From assembly GCA_941918925.1 (NCBI GenBank), contig OW799233.1:47577341-47641340 (forward strand): 64,000 bases of DNA, written 5' to 3'. Below the pieces are notes generated by a model that did no database searches, was not told the origin of the DNA, and saw only the letters and a program-made list of their open reading frames with translations. The DNA comes from Phyto melanocephala (Eukaryota; Arthropoda; Insecta; Diptera; Rhinophoridae). Shown here one piece after another: positions 26,172 through 38,100 of this stretch. How positions within the stretch are numbered: the first letter of the stretch is position 1; each line of letters opens with the position of its first letter. The position numbers and the translations under genes are program-made.

Positions 26172-29100
26172 GCTATAGACTCCGAAACTGTAAAACCGAT
26201 CGGGCTGAAACTTTGGTAAGTTGTTGTACACATACCAGGGAGTGTTTATGGGTGAAAAAAAGTGGGCGGGGCCACGCCCATAAAAAATTAAATATCAGTT
26301 TTAGCTACTTGCACTTGACCGATTTTTCTGAAACTTTGCACACATATCGAGCTGTCATGACTAAGTAATTTCGTGATAAGAAAAGTGGGCGGGGCCACGC
26401 CCCTAAAAAAATTTTAATTTTGAGGTACTTGCACTGGACCGATTTTTCTGAAACTTTGCACACATATTGAACTGTCATGAATTTATAATTTCGTGATTGA
26501 AAAAGTGGGCGGGGCCACGCCCATAAAAAATTAGTTATCAGTTTTAGCTACTTGCACTAAACCGAATTTTCTCAAACTTTGCAAACATGCTGTGCTATCA
26601 TGACTTTACACTTTCGTCTTCAGAAAAGTGGGCAGTGCCACGCCCATTAAAAAATAGGTATCATTTTGAGGTACTTTCACTGGACCGATTTTTCTGAAAC
26701 TTTGCACACATATTGAGTTGTCATGACTATGCAGTTTTGTATTTAGAAAAGTGGGCAGTGCCACGCCCATAAAAAAGGTATCATTTTGAGGTACTTACAC
26801 TGGACCGATTTTTCTGAAACTTTGCACACTTATTGAGCTGTCATGACTATATAGTTTCGTAATTAGAAAAGTGGGCAGTGCCACGCTCATAAAGAAAAAG
26901 TTATAGTTTTTAGCCTTGCACTTGGTATTTGATTAAAATTTACAATGCGATTAAAATTCATGAAGAGGCGTAGCAACGCGCGCCGGGATTGGCTAGTGCT
27001 AGATAAAAATGGGTTAGAACTAAGCAGAAACCTATTAAAAAAATATCTTCATTGGATTTTTCCCGGCTGCATTTGCGAGCAAAGTGCTCTCTATAATTTT
27101 TAAAATCTTTGTTTCTTGCTTCTTGAGCTTCTTCCGATAATTCTCTTTTTGGTAAAAGTTCTTGCTCTATAATCTCCGGTCCGTTAATAAAAAATTTATG
27201 CAAAGTGGGAGGCATACAATGCCATGGATATTTTTCAACAAAATATCTAGCAGTATTGTGAGCAAATTTACGAAAATTTTCTTAATGAATCTCATAACCA
27301 CAAGAAACAACAATTAGTATTGTTCGCATTTTTTTATCAGTGTTAAGACAACTTTTGTAATTTCAGCAAAAATTTCCGCGTTCTGAAAAAAACGTCTGGC
27401 GATGTTTCCGTCATTCGAATTGCCAAAGCCGGGTTTTGGCTGATCAACAATCAAACCAGTTCTTTCTCGAAACTCATTTTGGATACGTAATTTTGTCTCA
27501 GCAACAATTTGTTTGTCTTCCTCTGATCTTTTTTGCCATTTTTTAATAGGAATTTTATATGATAAGTGGAGAAGACATTCATAAAATCGAATCCAGCCAT
27601 GAAGTATAGACAACCCAAAAACCAAAGAATCTGTTGTTACTTCTCTCGCAATCATACTGTCAACTGAATTGAACATCTTGCTTGTTGCCCTACATAAATA
27701 ACACTTCTGTGTAGAATTTGTGTCAGTAATTGCGTTACACACTTTTCCATCTATCATCACTAATAGTAACTCGTAATGAATTTTTATGGAATTTTCTCCA
27801 ACCAAAACTATTGAATCTATTAGATGTTTGCTTTCATTATCTACTCTATATTTTTCTAGTTTTGAAACCATTGTTGTTTCTTTTATATATTCAATTTTTA
27901 ATGATCTGCAAAATCTGGCGGAGGAAGGACGAGGATTTTTCCACACGATATCATTTCCACTAAATAGTTTAAGTGGTACAATGGATGTTATAAAAACTGC
28001 GGAATCACTTGCACCAGAGCCATGGAAAGCTTGTTTGTAAGAACTATGTCCGGAGCTTCCATCAAAACCCCACTTTGAGTAAAAAGTTAAATTTTTTAAT
28101 TTCTTTTCTGATAAATTACCAGTACATTTTGGAAGCGCAACTAGTCGTTTAGCAGTGTTAATTAAAAGTCCTTGAAGACTAACTTGTGCTGAAGTTTCAC
28201 AAATTTGTACGTACTCTCGTTTTGGATAGCATCTTTCTTTTCCTCGTTGAACTTTAGTATATGAAGGAAATTTTTCTGGAGCAGCTCTTATTACATTATA
28301 ACTATGCCGGGATAATTTTGCTTCTATTATAACGCTAAGATCTTCTTCTGCAGTCATTTGTTGCGATCCAACCTGCTTAAAGCTTTTTCTATACTTTGTA
28401 GCCCTTGTTGGTGTCGACGTTGTTATTTCTTTAACTAATTTTAATGCCTCAACTTTTCCGGGAGCTCTTAAACCCATTTGTGTAGCATGAGCCAAAACAG
28501 ATAATGGAGTGCTATTTCTAATGCTTTTACTTTTCTTTGCTTTAGTTTTCTCATTACATTCTTCAAATGAAATTTCTTACGGCCTCGTTTTTGTGCATCT
28601 AACCTTTCCTTATTTAAGCTCAAAAAGCGTTCATGTTTATGATGACTTTTATTATGTCAAGTCTTAAAGTCGATAATGAAGTTCTTAAATCTTTAATATT
28701 AGAGGGGTTTATACGTTTAATGACTTTCATTCTAGGAACACTAATTTTGTTTTTCCATTCATTTACTTCGGTATTTTTCATAAAATTATAAAGTTCGCGG
28801 CGAGAAATAAAGATGGTTTTGGGGCTTGTTCCTAAAAAAGATTTGATTATTTTAAAACAATGTGAAAGTTTTATTAGATTTCCCCTTTACCAAATACCGA
28901 ATACCTAATTTTATCCAAAATACATTAAACAAATTAAAAACTCTACATTTTGAACAACAAATAATATAACAGAAATACAAAACGAAGAAAACAAAATCCG
29001 AAAAGAGATGGACACGTGACATATTTTTTCAGATATCAAGCGTTATCGTAGAGACGAGAATAAATTAATAAAGGTGTGTAACTTCAATTTTAAAACTTTT

Positions 29101-32100
29101 TTGTTTTAATTATTATTAAATAAAATTAATATAACATAAAGTATATGGTAATAATAGCTTTTGGTTACGAAAAGTACGTTTGAGTAAGTTTGTGAGCGTG
29201 CGTAAATCATTTGTGATCGTGATTAAATTAAAATTTAATCACTTAAATCTAGCTAAAAGTATTAAAAAGAGGTTTACTTCCTGTAAATTGTGCGTGATAT
29301 AATTTTTGTACGTGAGCTTAAGTGACCGAAATCACTCACGCACTCATCTCTAAAAAAGCAAAATGCATAAAAAAAACAATAAAATAAAATAAAACAAAAA
29401 AAAAAATAAAGAGAATGACAATATTAAAACACAAAAACACAGTTACTGGTCTTGTTCAATAAATGACGACCACAGTTTTTACACAAAAATGAAAATAAAA
29501 AAGGGCCGGGCATTGTCCGGACTTTTTTTTTTTTTTTTTAATATAAGCTGATAATCTATACTTTTCTAAAATCCATAAAACTAATTTCAACTCTTACTAA
29601 CTTAATACTTGTGGCCCATTAAATGCGGAAATTATCCCAATTATGGACCTTTTTTAAAAAAAATTATTAAAAATATTTACACATAATTTTTATAAAAAAT
29701 AATAATGATGTTGAAGGTTCCATTATGAAAGATTTACTTTTAATAGATTTAACACTAATAATAATCGCTTGAATAGTAAAAATTTTCAATTTTTTCACTT
29801 TTTTTAAAACAGCAATAATTTGCTGACTTTGACCGCTCACTGAATAGAAAGTAAACAACTTAGTTGATTAACTTTTACAGCTGGTGATGCAGAATTTTAT
29901 CTACTTTTACCCTATATTAAAATTTATTATAAAAGCTTTATTTCTAAATTTCAATTAATCGCCGCTTGATACCATTTTAACCTAATGTGCGACGCACAGT
30001 GCTCTGTCCCCATATAGTGAATCGGCAAAACTATAGTTCTTATCGCAGAATGACAAAATTAAGTATACTGATACTTAATGTCAAAGTTAAGAAAAATTTG
30101 AAGTTTGAGAAAAATCGCTGCAAGGATATGCCTACCTCCCATACATCCTGAATTAAAAAATTTGATTTTAAGCCACAATTTATATAAGAATGTAGCAAAA
30201 ACTTGTGTATGTCTGTAAAATTTAAAATTCTAGCGTTGTTGCAAATTTTTTTGTATTCGGTGCAAGAACATGCCTACCTCCCATATATCCTTTTTTTTAA
30301 CTATGTTTTAGAAACATTTATGATTAGAATACACTAAAAATTAATAAGTGATTCTTAAATAATGCGTTATATATCTGTTGTAAATTTGGTTTCATTCGGT
30401 ACATTAATTTCTATAAAAATGCAAAAATATGATGGTGGTACTAAGCAAAATTTAACCTAAATGCTATTGCTTTTGTTTTCTTATTATATTATTTTTAGCT
30501 TTTATTCGATTTTAGTCCAATATGGTTTAAAATTTTTGTAATCAAATGGACTTTATAATAGAATTACAAAACTATGGATTTTGTTATTTACTGTGGTACA
30601 AAACATCTTCCGAAGTGACAACTATAACTCAGGTATATTTTATCCAATTAACCCCAATTGGACGCGTAAATTAGCATCATTTAAAACAAGATATAATTAA
30701 TATTAATTGGGCCAGCATTTGACTGTGGATAGCGGGTGAAAGGGAAGTATACATCGAAGACTACAAATGTACCGTTATGTTGTAAATGTGACAAATTAAA
30801 ACATTTGATCTATCTGTAAAATTTTTACATGCTAGCGTTGATGTAAACGGTGAAAGGACATGCCTACCTCCCATATATCCAGTTCTTAAAACTCAATTTT
30901 AGCTAAAGTTATGATTAGAATGCACTTAACTTCCGAAAATAATGAATTTAGTTTTGCTGTAAATTTTGATTCATTCGGTGCATCTACCATTTATCCTTTT
31001 GCTTAAACACTGACTTTTACTTGTATTTAAGATTTAAACTTTTTCGTAAATAATACCTCTTATCTCCGTTGAAGTTTTTGCTTCATTTAGAGTAATGAAA
31101 TGACTACCTCCTGTCAGGTTAAATTGAGACTTGACCAAATCAGCAAATTATAATTCAGTTCCTTTTATTTGTAAGACCATATGATTCTAAGTTAACAATA
31201 CATCAATTTAGTCATCAATAAAATAAAATAATTAAAAAAAAGGTTTCTTTAAGAAAATTAATAATTTTAATATATCAGTCGATTAAAAAACACTCGATCA
31301 CGATGGCGCACAGTGAGACAGCTCTAAAGTAACAGCGGCAAAAAATAGTTTTTGGCGTGTCGTCCAATTTGGATGAAATTTTCACAGTATATTAACAGAT
31401 ATATGAGTAACAATTCCCTGAAATTTGAGATTCATAACTTCATTACTTTTTGGTCTAGAGCAAGTCAAAGTTGAGGTATGCTAACTCGCTTGAAATATGT
31501 TGGTTCAATATGTAATATTCAAAAGCTTATCAATAAAAAAAATACATAATAAATATAACCTTAAAGTATTTTTTTAATTAACTTAGTTGTTGTAGAATGA
31601 GTAGATAAAAAAATAAATTTAAAAAAAGAAACACAAAAAAAATTTCTTTACAACAGAATTGTGGTGTAAAAATTTAACATTTTGCATTTTCAATGGACTA
31701 GGAAATATAGAGCAGCCCCTCGCCCTAGGTGCAGACTTATATCAAATGAAAGATTGAAGTCTCAGCTTTCATTTAAAGTAGAGGACATATAGCAAAAGTT
31801 TGCAAAAGTACTTTAAACATACAAAAAACTACAAAAAATACGCAACGTGCACATTTTGTCGCTATACGTATGTACATATGTTAGCATGCAATAGCATGTT
31901 TACAAATTTTTAATTTTTTTTAATTGTTTGTTTGATATTTTATATTGTGCTCACAAACTTTTTAAAAACAAACTGTAAAAAAATATTACATTGTTGTTGT
32001 TTTAAATATTATTGATCAACAAACGGTAATTGCAATTATGTATAAGTATGTTTAATTCACAATCTACATATTTGAGAGTGCAAGTTTATACAAGTTTATA

Positions 32101-35100
32101 TAAAGTGTTAAAAAAAGTTTACAAGGTCATGGATAATTCAATAATTTTTTATAGTGCAATTTCTGATATTTGGATCGATAGCAATAAAGATATTGAAAAA
32201 ATTAGAATACCATGATGATATTAAAAAATTATTGATAGAATGAAAAAAATTGTTCTTTTTTATTGCATTTTAATGGGAAGTGGGTGTAAGAGTGGGCGTG
32301 TTATTGTAATTTTTGCATGAAACATTTTAAATTATATAAATAATAATAATATCAAACTTGAAGATTGTACCTAAAATATTTTAGAAAATATGGCACTTTT
32401 TATGTTGAGGTTGTATGGGGGGTGGGGGTAAAAGTGGGCCAAAGTCCAAAACTTTATTCCGATAATGTTTGTAACAATATAACATTCAAGTATACCAAAA
32501 TTTAAAGTTATCCCTTAAGTATTACGGACAATACGGCATTTTACAAATTTCGATTGTATGGGAGGTGGGCGTAAAAGTGGGCGAATTTTCTTAATTTTTT
32601 TTTTAAACTGGAATTGTCTCAAAAGTAACCTGTGCAAAATTTCAGAACTCTGCAATTACTCCTTGTATTTAATGCCGGCGTTGTCTCACTGTGTGGCGTC
32701 GTCAAAGGTACGCCAGTTAGTTTTTGAAAATTACACAGTTGTAGTAAAACAGGGTTACATCATATATGAATTTAGTATTTTTATAACTTGACAGTTCGGC
32801 CATTCCTGGATCCAAGTCGTCCTCGACTTCCTGGTCATCATCGCTATCAACTTCAGACATGCCATTGCACCATCTTTTAATTTTTGTCGGAGCTGTAAAC
32901 TGTACAAAACTTACGACTAGTTATCTGGAGACCTGGAATGTCTTCAATTAGATATCTGTCTTTTCCGAGTACCTTGGTAATCATATATGGACTACAATAC
33001 CTAGGCTCTAGTTTGCGCGAATCGCCAGAAGATTGAAAAACATTTTCGAGAAGAATTAAATCACCCTCGCTATATATGGTAGGCTGGGTATGTTTTCTAC
33101 CAAACCTCTGTTTCCATCGTTTCCTAGCCTGTTGAATGTTTTGAACAGCTAAATCGCGCTTATTGTCAATGTCTATTGGGTTTTTCCCATCCACGTCATC
33201 TTGTATAGCAGCCAGAAGCCGATTCTGCATAACGTTAATTGGGGCGAAATCAAAAATTAATTCATTTGGACAAAAACCTGTTGTCGAATTCTTTTGCGAG
33301 TTCATCGACCATTGTAGGATATGTAGGCTTCTATCCCAGTCCCTCGGCTCCTCGTTGGTAGTACGGAGATAATTTAAAATATTTTAGTTGACACGCTCAA
33401 CCTGACCGTTTGCCCTGGGTGTTCGTACCGCAGTTTTTATGTGCTGAATATTGTTAACATCGCAGTATTCTTCAAATATTTTCGATGTAAATGCTGTGCC
33501 ACGGTCAGTAACGATGCTTTTCGGCAGACCAAAATAGCTCGAGAGCTCATTTAATATTGTTATCACCGGTGCCGTCTTAGTATTACGAACAGCTTTTACA
33601 ACAGTATATTTGGTGAACGCATGTCCATTCGGTGCAAGCGTCAATATATTCAAGGATATATTTTCGCATTCTTGGAAACCAAAAGGACTGCTGGATCTTC
33701 TCCATGGTTTTTCCCAATCCGAAGTGACCCACATCGTCGTGGCATTGTTTGGCGATATGCCACCGTACTGCCTTACATATCACCAAACTCAGGCCATTTG
33801 ATGTTTTACGGTACAGTCGTTGATTTTGTAAAACAAATTCTAACTTTAGTTTACGGCACTGATCAGATTTAATGACACCACGTAAAATTTTTGTGATGTT
33901 ATTTAGTTTCTCATCCTTTATCTGCATAGTGTAAATCCAATCGTCACTATCAACGTTAATATTTAATACAAATCCAGCTGGTTCTGGTTAACTTACTGGC
34001 AAATCGGACGACCTACTCAAGGCGTCGACATGGGCCATACGTGTGCCCTCTCGATGAACATATTCGCAATTATATTCCAATAGCTTCATTAACCATCTGG
34101 CAACCTTAGGAAGCATTTCCTTGTTCGTTTTGGCCCTCGTAATAGCTGCACAGTCTGTGACTACCCGGAACGGTTTACCCGGAAGATAAATACGAAAACG
34201 CTCTAACGTTTCTACAACGGCCAGTACCTCCAGCTCATAGCTGTGGCTTTTTAGCTCGGTCTCAGAACAATGGCGGCTGAAGTAGAATACTGGTCGCCAC
34301 TTTTCTTCATTCCTGCGCTGCAGTAGTACACCGGCTAGTCCAACGCTACTGGCGTCCGTATGTACCTCGTGTTGTGATATCATAAATTTCCAGAACAGGC
34401 CCATTGCAAAGAACATCGATTAATTTAAGAAAAGCCTGATTTTGTGGTTCATCCCAATGAAATTTATTTTCTTCACTTTTCCGTAGTAACGCTGTAAGGG
34501 GTCTTGCTACAATTAAATAGTTTTCTTGGCTAGGTGTAATTCCAGCTTTTGACACGTTGTGGTCCAGATATGTTATTTTCTCTAACAGAAAAGTTCATTT
34601 GTCCATGCGTAGGGTAAGACCACTTGCCTCCAAGATTTTCAAAAACCATTCTAAACTTTCGATGCCTTCATCCAGAGTTCTACTGGGTATTATTACATCA
34701 TCTAAATAAGCTAGAACTTCCGCCGGCCCCATTTTCTCAGTTATACGGTTCATTACGGCTTGGAATACTGCTGGAGCATTTACGGAAGTCAAGCGTGGTA
34801 AAATAACGGTTTCCCGCTAATCGTGTAAAGTGTTCTTCAATCACCGGCATTGGATAGGGGATCTTAATCGTAACCTTATTCAATTGGCGGTAGTCAACGT
34901 ATAACCGATACTCCCCATTTTTCAGATTTATTCTTTCATGTATCGAAATAAAAAAAAAAAATCTTTGTAAAAACAAGTAAGAGCGCTATATTCGGCCATG
35001 CCGAATCTTATATACCCTTCACAACGTGTAGTTATGCAATAACAGTAGTTTGTATCACCATTCCCCATATGAACTACGTACATACATATAAAAAACATAC

Positions 35101-38100
35101 ATACATATATGAAAACATCCCATTGTAAAATTATAAATTTACGTATGCATGTTAAAAAAAAAAAATAAAAAAGAAAAATTTAAAAAAAAAATTAAAAAAA
35201 AAAAATTTTAAAAAAATAATTAAAATATATATAATAAATATAAAACAAAAAAAATATTTAAAAAAAAAAAATTAAAAAAAAATAATAAAAATATAAATAT
35301 ATTAAATAAAAAATAAAAAAAAAATTAAAAAAAAAATATATAAAAAAAATAAAAAAAATTTTTTTTTTGGCTCAGCTGGGATTCGATGCCACGTTTTCTC
35401 TAACCAGAATACACGTTTGTATGTATGTATGGTGTTGTTGTAATGTTGTTTTTGTGAAAAAAAAATCGAGGTGGTCGTGGGTTTTTGCTCATATCTCAGT
35501 TGTTTATGTACCGATGTTTCTGATTTTCAATACCGATCTACTCCCGAATATTTCTGATATTTTAATACCTCACCCGAGTCCAAGCGTTGTCGGGGGGCTT
35601 TAAAAAGTTGATTTCAACATACATACGGACAGACGGACAGATTGACAGGGCTTAATCGACTCCCCTATTCATAAGCTTTCAGAAAATATATAATTTATTG
35701 GGTCGGAAATCAAAATTGTAGAAATTTCACACGGAATGACAAACCTATATATACCCTTTTTCACTGTGTGAAGGGTATAATAAATAATGTTAATATGAAC
35801 TCTAGCCTGATTAAAAAATTTAAATATTAGTTTAAACAGAAAAGTTCGACAAAATGAAAATTCAATTTGCATAAACCCAGGGCACGGTGCAAACAATCAT
35901 TCATTCACTGTTGGTCAATCAACATTCCGTTGTATACTGGCCTCACAGAAAATAAAACAATTGATTATAAACATTGATTGTTAAAAAAAAAAAAACCATA
36001 CCCCTTGCATCTGTTCTTATCGCTACCTAACTGGTGGATAGAGCAGGACAAAAATAGTGATATAAATGAAAGATAATAGCAAACAAAAGTAAAAGGGTTG
36101 CTGTTTGGTTAAAAATTTCAATCTAACTCATTGTGGTAAAATATATATGAAATAGGAAAATCTAAAAATTAGTTACCGAATTCAATTAACATAAGTCCCG
36201 TGATTTAAATAGATGATATTTACAACCAACATGTAACCACCGATCAGAGAGTGCTGATGATGAAATCGTAGCTGGTTTCGAAAATGCATTCCACTCGGCT
36301 AGTGTCGGTAAAAATATAATTTTTCAGATTTATTCTTTCATTTATTTATTTATTCAACGTAATATAAAGCCTCATTAGGCCAATTAAAATATATTACATA
36401 GTTAAATCCTGAACATTAATATTATAAAAATTATCTACAAATAAAAACCTAACATATATGACCATTGGTTCCCAATCTTTTGAAAAGAAATCAAATAAGT
36501 GTAATAGTTAATTTAACGATCCCAATACATCGTAACAGAAAAAGCCAGAAAGTAAAAATTAATTTTAAGAAGAAAGCATTATATACATGCATACATAGTT
36601 ATACATATGCATACAAAAACATATTCAAACTATATAAAATAAATCTAATACTACAAATTGGTAAGAAAAGATAACATTTTTAGTCGAAAAGCATTATTTG
36701 AGTGGGAAAAAAGTCGAAGCTCCATGGGTAAAAAATTCCAAATACGGGCTATTCTAACACTAAAAGATTTTTCAAACAAAGAATTATTTATCCTTGGAAT
36801 TAAAATTTGAGGGTTCCTAGTTGAATGAGAGAATATAAATTTGGAGCAAACTGATGCTGGAATTCCTTTTTTAAATAGTTTTGTAGAAAAAAAACAAGTT
36901 ACGCAGATTGATAAACTCAAGAAAAGAACAACCAAGAAAACGTTTAACAAATTCAGAAACATGATCACGTCTATGAAGGCCATGTACATACCTTACAATC
37001 ATATTAACAATGCGACCCAATTTAGTAATAACACACACATTTGACCCAGAAAAAATTTCCAGACCATATAAAACCTGTGGCATTAATATAGCGTGCGCCA
37101 AACGAAGTTTAATACGTAGGGGTAAAGATATATTTGTAGAATAAAAACGTCGCAACAAACCAGAAACTTTAGAACACAAATGATCAATATGACTTTCAAA
37201 ATTTAAACGTTTATCAAGAAAAACTCCTAGGCATTTTAATCTATCAACAAGTTCAACACAAGATTCCCCAACGTATAAGTTAACATTCGATAACAGCTGC
37301 TCATCAAAACCAAAAGCAAGAGCTTTCGTTTTTGATGTATTTATAGAAAGAAGGTTATCCGAACACCAAAATAAAAAGCGTAGAAGAGTATCATTGATAT
37401 TCAATTGAAAAGTATTAACTTCAGATCTCTTGCAGTTAAACAAAAGGAAAACGTCATCAGCAAAGGAATACGATTTGCAAATACAATTATTGACGCAGGC
37501 AGATAAATCATTAATGTAAAGAATGAAAATAATAGGACCTAAAACCGATCCCTGAGGAACACCGGAATTAAGACGAAGTAGGCCCGAATATTGATTATTA
37601 ACATCAACAAATTGAAATCGATCAGATAAAAAAGAAAAAATTAATTTACACGCAGTCGCCGAAAAGAAAAAAATTTCCTAATCATAACACTATAATCCAC
37701 AGAATTAAATGCTTTAGATAGATCAAGCGATACTATAGCCGCTATCTTCCCATCATTCAAATGTGATCTAACGTCATCAGTTAAGTTCAGTAATAAAGAT
37801 GTGGTACTATGACCACGACGAAAAGCAAATTGTAAAGGATCAATGTAACGATGAACAAATGAAAGTATTTGATCTTTCATAATATGTTCAACCACCTTGG
37901 AAAGAGCCGGAAGAATAGAGATAGGTCTTAAGTCCTCAACCCCATGAACATATCTAGATTTAGGAATAGGAACAACCCGAGCAGTCTTCCAAGAAGAAGG
38001 AAAAGTTGACGAACACAAAATAGAGTTAACATGATGAGCTAAAATGGTAGAGATATAAAGATAAATTACTTTTATAAAACGAATCGGTATTTTGTCGGTA

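Noticed and set aside
26102..26368. ORF with a run of Cys-Val
   Set aside because: Product of the (TG)n microsatellite in the Helitron.
26262..26990. Possible CRISPR-like regular spacing of repeats
   Set aside because: Units of 120-123 bp are tandem with no unique spacers, inside a eukaryotic Helitron.
29995..32693. One large Transib element spanning both heptamer sites
   Set aside because: The left flank CGACG does not match the right flank TGGCG, while the inner site at 31304 does; the inner pair is the better border.
35367..35603. Plus-strand ORF starting MAQLGFDATFSL, repeated at 43099 and (inverted) 60228
   Set aside because: It recurs only within INE-1-like repeats and drifts with them; no sign of protein-level constraint.
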